This document shows, piece after piece, positions 20,575 to 32,700 of a stretch of DNA of 64,000 nt. Under the pieces are notes generated by a model. That model searched no databases. It had not been told where the DNA came from and saw only the letters and a list, made by a program, of their open reading frames with translations. The stretch comes from Porphyra umbilicalis. Its lineage: Eukaryota; Rhodophyta; Bangiophyceae; Bangiales; Bangiaceae. A program made the position numbers and the translations under genes. Location: contig KV918778.1 in NCBI GenBank assembly GCA_002049455.2, positions 186,001 through 250,000 on the forward strand. The letters are read 5' to 3'. How positions within the stretch are numbered: the stretch's first letter is position 1; each line of letters begins with the position of its first letter.

Positions 20575-22238
20575 GGCTGGACGGGGCGAGGGGGCATTAG
20601 CGGTTGGCTCTGTGACCACGAAAGTGGGTCTTTTCTCCCTTCTGTTTTTCCTGTCCTGGCTCCAAAAAATGAGCATCAGGTTGTGGCGCGCCATGAAGGC
20701 GGCATCCCACGACGACTGAGGAAGGCGACGGCGGGTGAGCCTGGCGGGGCGGCAGCCCACGGTTGCTGCAGTGCCAGTGCCGGCGCCAGCGGAAGTTGTA
20801 GAAACAGCAAGCTCTCGGTGGGCTGTCCCCGCTGCTGCTTTCAGCGCGATACCATTGGTGCAAGGCAGGACGCGGCATCGGCGGCGCGACAGTAAGCATT
20901 TGCTGTCCTCTGCGGCGCGGCGGCGCCACACAGCGCCGGCGGCCGAGACGTTGTTCGGCGGTCATTTTGCGGCGGCGGCAGTGGTGAGCTCACTGCGTCT
21001 CTTCCTCCCAATTCTGTCCACAGCTGCCACCGTGTCTTCGGACGCGGTGAAGAAACGGCCGGTTCCTGAGACGACTGTCGCGGCCGCGTCGGTGGCGATA
21101 GCAATGCGACGTACCCTGTCGCCCAATGTCGCCCCCGACCCTACCGATCTGTGACGCGGTGCGGACTCGTTGTCAGCGGCGCGGTGGGACAAAATGGCCG
21201 CCGCTTCTCCCTCTTCCGAGTCAGACGGCGCCGGGTTCTGCGACCCCGCGACGCTATGGCGGTTTAGTACTCCCACCCTATTCAATGCCGAAACGCCCGC
21301 CGCCGCGGCGGCCAACGCTGGCGGCTTGTCTGGCGACGAGGCGGAGACCCTCTGCGAGGGTCACGTGCTGGCCGACGCCCCCCGCGCCAGGCGGACAGCC
21401 AACGCGCCAAGAACCATCCGGCAACGCAAGGCCCTCCCGCTGACTGCAGTCGGCCTGTGTTGGCGCAAAGTCCAGCCACGCGGGCGACGGGTGCCGCTTG
21501 CCCTCCCAGCGCCCCGGCGGTGCAAGCCTGGGCGCCGGACGCCGCTGCCGAGGCACCCGACGGCGCTGCCAACAGGCCGTCCCTCCCAACCACTCGGCGG
21601 GATGCCGCCACCAAGGCATCGTCGTGTCTTCTTCCTCGAACGCGTCGTCGTTAGGCCGTCCCCCGGCACCGAGGCGCCTGCGGTCAACAGTCTCCTGCCG
21701 TCGCCACGCTGTCGGGCCTCCCTGGGACACCCGACCGCAGACGGCAAAAGAGCCGCAACCGACGCACCGCGTCGCCAGCGCGGCCGCCCGGTCCGCCCCA
21801 CCACCAACGGCGAGCTATGCGGCCGTCCGCCTCAAAGGCGGGCGCACAGATTTCTGTCCCCTGTCCAGACTGCGCCAGATGGCCCCAATCCTCCCCTCTC
21901 TTCTCCGTACGTACCGAGCCCCCCCGCGCCGCAATTGCTTCCCTCCCGAGCCTGCCGTGCCGCGTCCGCCCCGGCATCCGTCCCCCCACTCTTACCGCGC
22001 CGCTACCGCCACCGCTTGCGTCCACCGCAACCGTCGCCCGAACAGCTGCGACAGGTGACTACCAATTTGCGCCATGACGGGTCTCCCCCGATGCATCCGC
22101 GCTGGCCACCGCCGCTGTCGCCGCGGCGGCCACCGCTACGGCCGCCGCGGCCGCAAACACCCTTTCCACCGCCGCCCGGGCCACCACCGCCAACTCGGCC
22201 AGCCATGCCGCTCACGTGAGGACGGAGGCGTCGCTCGG
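20575..22238. other. GC-rich stretch with ambiguous open frames
   Basis: Several frames are open on both strands. One, + 21194-22219, starts at ATG with MAAASPSSESDGAGF and becomes Pro/Arg-rich. Another, + 20735-21154, is Ala/Val-rich. No domain, zinc knuckle or catalytic motif is visible. A retroelement gag or a disordered host protein is possible, but I cannot support a call. Confidence 0.4.
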
Positions 22239-22358
22239 TGTAGCACAACCCCGTAGTCACTGTCCCGGGGAGTGAAGCAACCCACCGCGGCCGCCCAAAG
22301 AACGTGCCCCCTATAGGATCACCCGATCCGGGAAGATGGGCCGCCAAAGGTACAAGAC
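22239..22358 (-). repeat. Gypsy-C LTR fragment (copy C3)
   Basis: It matches the first ~120 bp (plus-strand view) of the LTRs at 24187 and 58060, starting TGTAGCACAACCCCGTAG. It is cut by the copia-A LTR at 22359. Its remaining part is not recognisable elsewhere in the window. Confidence 0.85.
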
Positions 22359-22868
22359 TGTTCGACTGTGATGCTCGTCGCCGACTCCACTGGTGGTTCG
22401 CGGATGGATGATGGTCGGTGACCCTTATGGTACCCCACATGGTACATTTGCAAGACGTGGTCAAGTTGCACACATTCGTGTTGGGTGATCTTGGGGCGTT
22501 ACTTTTGGCATGTTTTGGATTTGATCTTCGCTTTGCTCGAGTGGCTTTTGATTTGGTGAGTGATTCGATTTGGTGCAAGGGCGTGGGCGTCGGTGTGGGC
22601 GCGAGAGGAGGGAGCACTTGGGCCGGTGGGGACTATTTGAGAGGTGCTCTCGGTTGGGAGAGGCGGGCGAACCTTAGGACAACCAACAAAGCACGTTCGC
22701 ACACACACACACACGCTCAAGCCACTCAACCACTTCACCGTGGTTCCCCAACCCCTATCCCCACTGCGTTTCAACAGGTTATGGGCCCAGAGCCGGGGCT
22801 GTGACAAGAGCAAGGTGTGCCGGCTGGTGTCGCGGCGGTCGCGGCAAGTGCGAAGAGGACAAGGTCAA
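22359..22868 (+). mobile_element. Copia-A 5' LTR and leader, truncated
   Basis: A complete 418-bp LTR (22359-22776) is followed by the PBS GGTTATGGGCCCAG (22777-22790) and ~78 bp of leader matching 28591-28668. The copy then stops at the start of gypsy D (22869). No copia-A gag follows, so the rest lies beyond the inserted elements or is lost. Confidence 0.88.
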
Positions 22869-23267
22869 TGTTGTAGCATATCTCTGCTCCTAATTGGCAA
22901 TTGGCCACAAGTAGCCCCCTTGACTGACCAAAGCCCATGTATTGTGGGAATTGGCCTGTGGCACGCCCTTTGGGGGGTTACTTCCGCGTTGTTCATTTTT
23001 TATTGTTTGTTTGCTTGCCTGTCTTATCTGTCTGCCGGCACTCATTACGATCGCTTGTGATCGGACGGTCGATCGACCGGTGCTCTCATTTGTATAAAAT
23101 CACCGTGGGTCCGGGGTCGCCGTCGTGGGCGCCACCCGGCTCCCCATCGGATGCCCTTCAACAAAAGGTCTTTCTTCCTCGCCGCGACGGCGATAGAACC
23201 CGCTTTATCGCTTGGCTACGGTCGGTCTCAGTACACTGGTAATTGAACTAACCTTATTAATACCACA
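22869..23267 (+). repeat. Candidate 5' LTR of gypsy D
   Basis: Copia-A homology breaks at 22868. The new sequence begins TGTTGTAGC, is less GC-rich, carries TATAAAAT at 23093-23100 and ends in ACCACA. A PBS-like TGGTGGAGCAGCAGG at 23270 follows after two bases, the same spacing as at the gypsy-C LTR. A gag-like frame follows. No second copy is present, so the 3' boundary is inferred. Confidence 0.55.
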
Positions 23268-23332
23268 CTTGGTGGAGCAGCAGGTGATACCCTCGCCTTC
23301 TTCGTGCCTCGCGGGGCGTAAGCCATCGACTT

Positions 23333-24186
23333 GTGGGCGTGGTGCCGGGGACATCACGGTTGAGATCTTCGACGTTGGCGCGCAGGGCGTTAGCCAAGTC
23401 AGAACACTTTGTTCAGGTCCCAGTATGTGTATTGGTGGTACCGGCGGCGCTAGGCGAGCCAGAGCCGGCAAGTTGCCAGCTGGCTACCGGCCGCCGGGCG
23501 GGGGACAAAGGCACTCCTGCCGCCTCCGACGCCCCAACGGACGGTGCTCCAACTCCTCCCATCCCTGCGGATCAAGCCGCCTCCGGGCAGATGCAGGTGG
23601 TGGAGAGCCTGAAGGCGGCCGTTGAAGCACTTCAGCGACGCCTAACGGCCTAAGAACAGACTAACGAGTCTCTGGCGCGAGCCAATGACAAGTTGGTCGA
23701 CGACGTCGAGGCCCTGCGCAAGGTCGACTCCCACGAGGAGGAACGCCGTCTGGCTAAGTCTCGCCGCCAGTCGGGCGACAAGACCAAGAATGTCAAGAAG
23801 ACGAGCAAGGTGACTAAAGACAAGTTCGTCCGCAAGGACGATCCGGCTTACGCCGCGCCTTCCTCATCTTCCGACGATTCCGCCTCTGGGTCAAGCCCGA
23901 CGTCGTCAGACGACGACAACCCCAACGCGACGGACACGTCCTCTTCGGACGATGGCCACGGGCCTCCAGGCCCGCCGTCGCCCCTAAATGGGTCCTCACC
24001 GAGCGACAGCTCGAGCGAGTCGGACGCGGCCGCGCGCAAGTGCCCCACGCCCCCCACCAAACGGAAAGAGCGACTTCAAAAAGCCGATAGGATCAAGGTG
24101 ATCAGACCGGCTTATAGCCGCTTCAAGACACTTCTGGACTGCAGGACGAACTTCCTGATGCGCCGTCAACTGACGTATACGCCTAA
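23333..24186 (+). pseudogene. Gypsy D gag, N-terminal part
   Basis: One frame runs from 23333 to the gypsy-C LTR with a single TAA at 23651-23653. Around the stop is a coiled-coil-like helix (MQVVESLKAAVEALQRRL, then LARANDKLVDDVEALRKVD), next a basic stretch, an acidic Ser/Asp-rich linker, and the beginning of a folded segment (RPAYSRFKTLLDCR). The gypsy-C gag (56626-57936) has the same order: coiled coil, acidic Ser linker, then DPRFVRLFKTDAYRLYD. Gag would form the particle shell. The reading is cut at 24187 by the gypsy-C LTR, and the continuation is not found at 58605. Confidence 0.65.
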
Positions 24187-24733
24187 TGTAGCACAACCCC
24201 GTAGCCACGGGCCCGAAGAGGGAAGCAACCCACCGCGGCTGCCCAAAGAACGTGCCCCCTTTAGGATCACCCGATCCGGGAAGAGGGGCCGCCGAAGGTA
24301 CAAGACAAAAGGCACGGTTTACTTGCCGGCGACGACGGTGCCTCCCACCGTCGTCGCCCTTCGTCCTAAATCAGGCGGAAACCGTTGCGAGGGCCCAATG
24401 CCCCTAATGGGAATTGGCCCCGGCCGCCGACCAACCAATACAACTAAGTACATTACGAGGCAATTCCCCCAATGCCATAAGTAGAGACGAGGGGGATCGC
24501 GGCTGCCGGGGCGCGCCTGACGTGGCGGCCCCTGATGAGGCCACGCGGCGCCGCGCGCGGGCCCCAAAACCGCCTCGGCGCGCGGCGCCCGGATTGGGCG
24601 CGGGGCCCACGCCACCGCTCCCCGCGTGGCCGTGTGGCCCGTGCCGCGCGTCCCGCTGCTTGCCACCCGCGGGCCGCGTCCCCCCAGTACCCGTCAGGGG
24701 TTGCCAGCACCACACCCGCCCGCTGGTGCTACA
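24187..24733 (-). repeat. Gypsy-C LTR C1 (547 bp), 3' LTR
   Basis: It has TGTAGCAC/GTGCTACA inverted ends. It aligns along its length with 58060-58604 with roughly 40 differences by eye (about 92% identity). A purine tract on its right side (minus-strand view) marks it as the 3' LTR of a minus-strand element. The five bases to its left, CCTAA, do not match those right of LTR C2, GTCGC. Confidence 0.88.
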
Positions 24734-24749
24734 TCACCCCCTTTCAAGC
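24734..24749 (-). other. Gypsy-C polypurine tract
   Basis: Minus-strand TTGAAAGGGGGTGA lies directly before the TG of LTR C1. A purine run here primes plus-strand DNA synthesis. It supports C1 being a 3' LTR read on the minus strand. Confidence 0.7.
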
Positions 24750-25302
24750 GAACGCCGTCCTCGGCGGCGCATGGCGGGGGCGGCTCGGCCCGGGGGACCC
24801 GTGACACGGACGGCGGCGGGGCGGCGCTCCCGAGTCACGGCCACGGCGTTGGCGGCGTCGGCCGGTGCGGCCACCGACGGGTGCCGAGTGCCGGGGACCC
24901 CCGCGGCGTCGGTGGCGGTGGAGACGTCGGGCACCGCGCCCCGGGGTTCGTCGGGCATGGCGGGGCAACGCCCCTGCTTGACGACGCCGCCTCCCGTGCC
25001 GGGCTGTGCCGCGGCGGTGGCGGCGGCCGGAGGTACGTCCTGAGGCAAGGCGTCGGCCGCGGCGGCGGGGGCCGCCGGCCGCGGGCGTGGCGGGACGGGG
25101 TGCGCCGGCAGCGTCGTCGGCGGCGTCTGGAGGGCGGTCGCGCTCGGAGCTCGCAGAGAATCTTCTCCGAACGGCGACAAGGGCCCGGGTCCCCGATTGG
25201 TACCATCTGCGACCGACGCCGCGGCCGCCACGGGCGTTCCCGCCGGGACAACGGGACCCAGTCCCCAACACGGTCGTTCTCCCGCCGCCGGGAGCCCCTG
25301 CA

Positions 25303-28158
25303 ATGCTGCCCGTCGGGGAGCCGATCGAGGTCGCGGACGCCTGTGACGTGGACGGCAAGGGCCCTTGGCCGCCGGTGCGCGCCGCGTCCGGGGGCGCCAA
25401 GCCGGGGCCCGGCGACACGGCGGCCATCGACGAGGCATGGACCCGCATGCTCACCGTGGGCGAGGCGGGCGGGTACTTGGCTTCGGACGCGGCGCCGAAT
25501 GTCTTGAAGTCGTTGGCCGCCGTCGACCTCCCGCTCGCCGCCGAGTACTTCCGCCGGATTCTGCGGGTGAACGAGGTCGCCGTTCTCCTGCCGGAGCCGA
25601 TGGCGGACGTCACCGAGATGTTCTGCATCGACGGCGCCGCGGGGTTCGCGTGGCTGGTGGCGCTACAGCGCCAGCTGCCGACGCGGCTAGCGCCGGTGGC
25701 CCGTGCGGGCCACGGCGCGATGCGCCTGCCGCTGCTTGAGTCCGCCGACCGCACGTTCCTCCTGCCGCCGGCTCCCTCCTACTGCGACTTTGTTTTCGCC
25801 GCGCTGCGGCTGCTTCCTTGGTTCTTGCCGCGGGTTTTCACTTATCACGCGCACCGCCTAGCCACGGCTACAAGGGACCCCCTTCTTGGCGTAGCGCGCC
25901 TCGCGGCGGCCTGTGCGATGGTGAGCGCCGTCCTTGCCGCGTACGAGCGGAACTGCCGCTTGTTCCGGCCCCCGCCCTTGGCGACTCAAGCGCTCACCCG
26001 CTTTAAGCCGGTCACTCTCGCCCAAAGGGACACTCGGCGGGCCACCACGCTGCGCCTCATCCTGGCAGCGTGGCCGCACGTCCCGTGGCGCCTTGTGCGC
26101 CAGCGCCTTCCTTACTTCACCCCGGGGAAGGCACCCCCCATCAACCCCTACGCTCACCGGGGGACGATGATGAGCGCCGAGCGCCACTGGGTGGGCGTAG
26201 CGCCCTGCGCGTCGTCGCCGACAGGGTTGGGGTGCACGGAGGCCGCTCTCTAGGCGGACGTGCCGCCTCAGTTTCCCTACGTGGACATCGGCGGGGACAC
26301 GTACGGTGCTCCGCACCCGGCGGCGTCCGCCGAGCCCCGTGGGGCCGGCGGGGCTGGTCCGCCGCGGTCCCCGCGGTCGGAGCCTTAAGGGGGCAGCGCC
26401 GACGCTCCTTCGGACGCGGGTGGTGTCGCATCGCTTGGCGGCGGGGTCGGGCGTGCCAGCGGCCGCGGCGGAGCCGACCCAGGCGGGGGCCGGCGGTATC
26501 TCACCGCCGGTGCGGCCGCTACGGGGTGGGAGCCACCGGCGTACGCCGGGGGCCGCGGGGGCCGTGACTACCCGGCCGGCGGTGGCGCGGCCTGGCCTGG
26601 CGGCCAGGGGGCCGGCACCAGTGGCCCGCGCCACGGCGGGGGCTGGCAGCCCGGCAGTGACGACGGCGGCGGCGAGTACGGCGGCAGGTACCGTGGGGGC
26701 GGCGGGTACTACAGTGCCAGCGGCAGCGGCGGCGGTGACGGCGACGGCGGTTACCGCGACGGTGGCGATCGCGACGGCGAGTACCGCGGCGGTGGCGGCT
26801 ATGGCGGCGGCGAGTACCGCAGCGGCGGTGACCGCGGCGGGGAGGGCCGTGGCGGCGGCTACCGCGGCGATGATGGCCGCCGGTACGACCGCCGTGACCA
26901 CCAGCGCAGTGGCGGGTACCGCGGCGGCGACGACCGCAGCGGCGAGTACGACGGCGATTATCGCGGTGGCGAGTACGGCGGCGGCGAGTATCACAGCGGT
27001 GGCGACCGCGGCGGCAAATACCGCGACGGCGGGTGCCACGGCGGTGACGAACGCGGTAACGACCGCTACGGCGGCGGATACCGCGGCGCGGATGACCGCG
27101 GGTACGACGGGTACTGCAGCGTCGGGTACCACGGCAGGGGCGACCGCGGAGATGGGCGCAACGGCGGCGGCTACCGCGAGGGCGGCCAGGCCGGCGGATG
27201 GGGCGACGGTGCCGGCGCGCCCGGGTCCGAGGGCGCTTGGGGTGATGACCCCTGTCCCGGGTACGGCCGGGGCCTGGGCGGCGGGCGACGTGATTGGGCG
27301 CCACCGCCGGTGTCGCCCCTCGACGGGCGTGGGCATCCGAGACGTGGCGGGGGTGGGGCCCTGCTGACGCCGCCGCGCCGAGTGCCCACACCCGTGGCGT
27401 CGCTGGTGCGGCCGCGCCGGGAGCCCTCGCCCGCTGCGCCCCCGCCGGCGCCGCCGCCGGTGTTGTCGGCGGGGGGTCCGCCGGTGTCTGGCCGATCCCT
27501 CGCCCCTGCCAGCGTCCCCGCGTCTCCGACCCTGCCGTCTCAGGAGGTGCCGGCCGCGGCGCCGCCATTCCCCGCCGCGGGGAGCTGCAGCGCCCGCGCC
27601 GGTGCTGCCGGCGTCCGGACGGTCCGCCGCGCCTGCCGTGGCCGCCCCGTCGTCGACCCTGCCGTCCCCGGGGTTGGCGCCCGCGGCGCCGCCGGTTTCG
27701 GTTGGGGGAGCTTCAGCGCCGGGCACGCCCTTGTTTCGCCGCCGGCCACGCCGGGGCCGGGGGCTGGCGTCGCCGTGGGTGTCGTCCCCGTGGCGCCGGT
27801 GGCGGCGTCCGACTTCGAGCCGCGTGTGGCCACGTCGGGTGCCCCGCTAACGGGGGACCCCCCCCGCGGCGTTCTCGGGCGGGACGCCCCCGGACATACC
27901 CCCTTCCGGCCGAGACGACGCCGGGTCCCGACGGCGGGAGCGGCAATACCGCGGTGGAGGGGGGGGGCAGCGGTGGCCGTCGGGGCGCGGCGGCGCGGGG
28001 ACGACGACGCCGCCTGTCGGCGGATGGCGGCGCGGACCAGCGGTGGGGACGTGGCCGCGGGGCGGGAGTCGCGCCGTTCGGGCGGCCAGGACGCCACCGT
28101 GTCGGCGTTCTACCTGACGGGGACGGCCCATACCGCTCAGGCGGGGCCGCCCCGTCCG
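25303..28158 (+). pseudogene. Antisense gene in gypsy C: unknown protein with RGG/Tyr-rich region
   Basis: Unrecognised. One plus-strand frame stays open from about 25006 to the copia-A2 insertion with only two stops (TAG 26251, TAA 26386). It resumes at 33119. The first in-frame ATG is 25303. The first ~310 residues look folded, with aromatic and hydrophobic spacing (YFRRILRVNEVAVLL, FVFAALRLLPWFLPRVFTYH). From about 26500 to 27200 the protein is Gly/Arg/Tyr/Asp-rich, with repeated GGEY, YRGG and DRGG motifs typical of RNA-binding RGG tracts. A Pro/Ala-rich linker follows. It is antisense to gypsy C, between satellite and PPT. Some plant gypsy lineages carry extra, sometimes antisense, genes in this position. 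A host gene captured by the element is possible. Confidence 0.55.
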
Positions 28159-28576
28159 TGTTCGACTGTGATGCTCGTCGCCGACTCCACAGGCGGTTCG
28201 CGGATGGATGATGGTCGGTGACCCTTATGGTACCCCACATGGTACATTTGCAAGACGTGGTTAAGTTGCACACATTTGTGTTGGGTCATCTTGGGGCGTT
28301 ACTTTTGGCATGTTTTGGATTTGATCTTCGCTTTGCTCTAGTGGCTTCTGATCTGGTGAGTGATTCGATTTGGTGCGAGGGCGTGGGCGTCGGTGTGGGC
28401 GCGAGAGGAGGGAGCACTTGGGCCGGTGGGGACTATTTGAGAGGTGCTCTCGGTTGGGAGAGGCGGGCGAACCTTAGGACAACCAACAAAGCACGTTCGC
28501 ACACACACACACAAGCTCAAGCCACTCAACCACTTCACCGTGGTCCCCCAACCCCTCTCCCCTCTGCGAATCAACA
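28159..28576 (+). repeat. Copia-A2 5' LTR
   Basis: It has TGTTCGACTG and TCAACA ends. Toward the 3' side is a TATA-like CTATTTGAGAG (TATTTAAGAG in the 3' copy at 32977) and a (CA)n tract at about 28500-28513. The PBS GGTTATGGGCCCAG follows at 28577-28590. Confidence 0.93.
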
Positions 28577-28737
28577 GGTTATGGGCCCAGAGCCGGGGCT
28601 GTGACAAGAGCAAGGTGTGCCAGCTGGTGTCGCGGCGGTCGCGGCAAGTGCGAAGAGGACGAGGTCAAGGTGGTTCAAGGACGTGACGGTCAAGGCGCAC
28701 GGCCCGGCAAGGTCGGGCGCTACGACAAGAAGACATC

Positions 28738-31700
28738 ATGGACGGGGGCGCTGCCGGCATGGGCGGCATCAAGATCGACAAGTTGACGGAGACGAGCTTC
28801 CACGAGTGGCGTCAGCGCATTAAGATGGTCCTCGCGCTGCGCGACCTGGACGATATGCTTGACGAAGACGGCAAGCCGACGGACGCGGATGCCCGCGAGT
28901 TGGCAGTATGGAAGCGTCGAGACACGATGGCGAGCGCCATCATCGGGCTCACCCTTGGGTCTGAGCAGCTCGAGCACGTGTCGGGCTGCAAGACGACGGC
29001 GGAAATGTGGTCGACGCTGCAAGGTGTCTTCCAGCGCAAGAGTTTTGATGAACAAGATGAAGGCGCGACGCGAGTTCTACACCGTCGAAATGACCGTCGG
29101 CGAGGGCATGCTGGGCTACATCAACCGCGTGCGCAACCGCGGCGAGAACCTCAAGGCCATGGGCGGCGAGGTGACGGAGATGGACGTTGCCATGAGCGTC
29201 CTGAACGGGCTGACGTCAAAGTACGAGAACCTGTTGGTGGCTCTCGACGCCAAGGGCGAGGATGAGCTCAGCCTCGACTTTGTCAAGAGCCGCTTGCTTC
29301 AGGAGGAGCGGCGGCAGGCGGACAAGTCACCGGCGACGAAGCGCATTGGCGACATGGCACTCGTCGGCGCCAACTATCGAGGTCAAGGCCGCCGTGGTGA
29401 CCTCTCCAAGATCGAGTGATACTACTGCCATAAGTTTGGGCATATCTCTCACGATTGCCCAGAGCTCAAGGCCAAGAAGCAGAGACAGGACAAGGTGGCC
29501 GCGATTGCGGCTGACGATGGTAGCGACAGCGACGACGCCATCTGTCTGGTGGGCAATGCGGCTGACACCGATGACATCTCCAAGTCGTGGCTTGTCGATT
29601 CTGCGGCGTCTGCACACATGTGCTGGATGCGCGGGTGCTTCGACGACTACCAGACGACCACGGGACGCAGCGTCACCATGGGTGACAAGGGGTCCGTAGC
29701 CACGGCGGGCGTCGGAACCGTCGTGCTCAATGTCATCGTTCACGGCAAGACGCGCAAGATCAAGTTGGAGAAGGTACTCCATGTTCCTACCATGGGCTTC
29801 AACCTCATGTCGGTCGGCATGATAGAGGAGCGTGTGGCGGAAGTGTCATTCAAGAGCGGTAAGACGATCATCAAGATGAACGAGAAGACTGGTGCGTGCG
29901 GCACTCGTAAGAACGGGCTCTACCACTTGGACATGGCCCCACTGTCGGATATTGCTGCGGTGGCCTCTCTTCAGCTTTGGCATGAGCGCCTTGGGCACGT
30001 CAACGTGGCTGGCGTTAAGCGGATGATCAAGAACAAGGACATCAATGGACTCAAGTGCTCTTCCATGGCGGTTAAGGACGTCTGCGAGCCGTGCGTGTAT
30101 GGGAAGGCAGCTATGACGCCTATGCCTAGTGCAGGAGGAGGTCGAGTCAGCAAGCGCCTGCAGCTCGTGCACTCGGACCTGGGCGGGCCAATGTCGGAGC
30201 CGTCGCGTGGCGGTGCGCTCTACTTTGGCACCTTCACTGACGACTTCTCCCGCTGGACAGACGTGGTATTCCTGCAGAAGAAGAGCGATCTGCTCTCGGA
30301 GTACAAGAAGTGGCTGAAGAAGGCCCAGCTGCACATGGGAACCAAGATCAAGATCCTACGCTCCGATAATGGCGGCGAGTATGTGTCGAATGCATTAAAG
30401 GCTCTTCACGATGAGAACGGCACGACGCACCAGACCACGGTGCCCGACACGCCGCAGCAGAACGGAGTTGCTGAGCGGCTCAACCGAGTGCTCGTGGAGA
30501 TGGCTCGCACCATGATGCGACACAAGGACGTCGATCAAGAACTTTGGGCGGATGCCATCAAGACGGCGGTCTACATCAAGAACCGCGTCACTAGCCGGGC
30601 GCTTCCCGTCGGCGAGACGCCTTTTGAGCTGTGGACCGGAAATAAGCCCAACGTAAGCCACATGCGGGTTTTCGGGTCGACATGCTGGGTGGTGCTGCAC
30701 AAGAGTCACATCGACGGCAAGTTTGGCGACAAGGCGGCGAAGGGCGTCTTCTTAGGCTATCCCGACGGCAGCAAGGCGTACAAGGTCATCCTCGACGACG
30801 GCAAGGTCGTCAAGGCACTAAGCGTCGTGTTCGCCGAGACGAACGTAAGCGAGGTGGCAGAAGTTGCAGAGGAGCTTCCCGGAGACGAAAACGTCGGAGT
30901 CGAGACGGGTTTGCGCTCTGAAAGCGACGGCGGAGTCGTGGATGCTGACAATGACGACAAGGATGACAAGCAAGACGATGGATCTGACAAGTCCGCGGAC
31001 GACAATCAAGGTTGTGGCGGCTCTCAAGACACGCTGCGTCAGAGCGGCAGAGCGCGGCGACCCCCTGTCGAGTACTGGCGCCCGGTGAGCCTGGTTGCTC
31101 ACGAGGCGCCCACGACGTACGTGCAAGCCGTTCAAGGGCAGGAATCGGCTAAGTGGCAGATTGCCATGGACGAGGAGATGGAGGCCATCCGCAAGAACAA
31201 GACTTGGCGCTTGACGGATCGCCCGGCCAGTCGACGCACGCTGAAGGGCAAGTGGGTTTACGAGGTCAAGAACGAGGTTGACAAGAACGGGAGCACCACA
31301 ACGCGTCACAAGGCGCGCCTGTGCTTCATGGGAAACCGGCAGATCAAGGGGCTCGACTTCAACGAGACGTTCGCGCCGGTGGCCAAGTTCACCACCATTC
31401 GATGCATCCTGGCGATGACGGCGGCGAACGGGTGGGAGCTGCATCAGATGGACGTCAAGACGGCATTCCTCAACGGCGACCTTGACGAGGAGGTCTACAT
31501 GGAGCAGCCAGACGGCTATGTCGATCCGACGTATCCTGAAAAAGTGTGTCGTCTCCTCCAAGCGCTGTATGGGCTGAAGCAAGCTCCCAAGATGTGGTAC
31601 GCCAAGCTCGACGACTTCCTCAAGTCGCAGGGGTTTGACAACATAGACCCGGATGCATGCCTCTACCTCCTCATGAATGACGGCGAAATCATCATCGTCC

Positions 31701-32663
31701 TGGTGTACGTCGACGATCTTCTTTTGGTGGCATCAAGCCTGGCGGCGATCTACAAGATTAAGGACGCTCTGCACAAGCGTTTTGATATGAAGGACCTGGG
31801 CGAGGCGAAGGTCATCCTCGGGCTAGAGATTAGGCGTGACAAGGCGTTGGGCACCCTCAAGCTGTCGCAGGGCAAGTACGCGGCGCAAGTGCTGGAGAAG
31901 TTCGGGATGGCGGAGTGCAACCCGATCGGAACGCCGCTGGAGGTGCGCCTGCAGCTGGTCAAGGCCGACGAGAGCGACGACGGGCTGCCCTACCGCGAAG
32001 CCGTCGGCAGTCTGATGTACCTGATGGTCGGGACACGTCCTGACCTCGCCTTCGCCATCGGGAAGCTGAGTCGTTTTGTTTCGTGCTACGGCAAGGAGCA
32101 TTGGGCGGCGATCAAGCGCGTTCTACGGTACGTCAAGGGTTCGATGGACAAGGGGCTGGTCTTCGACAAGAACTCTTCCTGTGTTCTACAAGGCTTTAGT
32201 GATGCCGACTGGGCGGGTGACCACGAGACGCGACATTCTACGACGGGCTTCACCTTCATCTTTGGCGAAGCAGCCGTCAGCTGGAGTTCTAAGTTGCAGA
32301 AGACGGTGGCGCTGTCGACGATGGAAGCCGAGTAAATGGCTCTGTGTGAGGCCAGCAAGGAAGCTGTTTGGCTCAACAAGCTCGTGCAAAGCGTGGCAAC
32401 TCAAGGGCTGCGGACAGCGATCTGGGGCGGGCCGATCAACATCAAGGTCGACAACAGCGGGTGCATTGACTTCTCCAAGAACCCCGTCGAGCACAAGCGC
32501 ACCAAGCACATCGACATTCGATACAACTTTGTCCGCGAGGCCATCACGACGGACAAGGTGACACTGGAGCATTGTGCAACGGACGACATGGTGGCGGGCC
32601 CGATGACGAAGGAGCTCGGCAAGACCAAGCACGAAACGCATGACGAGGCCATGGGGCTTTGCT
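28738..32663 (+). pseudogene. Copia-A2 gag-pol polyprotein, three lesions
   Basis: It starts at ATG 28738 (MDGGAAGMGG). The domains are gag, CCHC knuckle, aspartic protease (VDSAASAHMC at about 29597, with DSA in place of DSG/DTG), GAG-pre-integrase and integrase (HSDLGGP, RSDNGGEY, QNGVAERLN), RT with YVDD (about 31705) and RNase H (DADWAGD, then LSTMEAE). Compared with copy A3 there is one extra T at about 29044 (frameshift). A TGA at 29417 replaces the first Cys codon of the knuckle, and a TAA at 32333 replaces a Tyr codon in RNase H. Otherwise the frame runs to TGA 32661. The RT and IN catalytic residues are kept. DSA also occurs in A3, so it is a family feature. Confidence 0.94.
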
Positions 32664-32700
32664 GAATACAAGAACCGCCGCGGCAACAAGCAAGGAGGAG

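Noticed and set aside
24187-24733. LTR C1 read as the 5' LTR of a plus-strand element driving the RGG gene
   Set aside because: No PBS follows it on the plus strand, whereas a purine tract there fits a minus-strand 3' LTR.
25858-27726. 622-codon minus-strand frame opposite the antisense gene
   Set aside because: It is almost pure Ala/Val/Arg/Pro, the expected mirror of the Gly/Arg/Tyr codons on the plus strand.
28417-28513. (CA)n tracts as independent microsatellites
   Set aside because: They are a constant internal part of every copia-A LTR.
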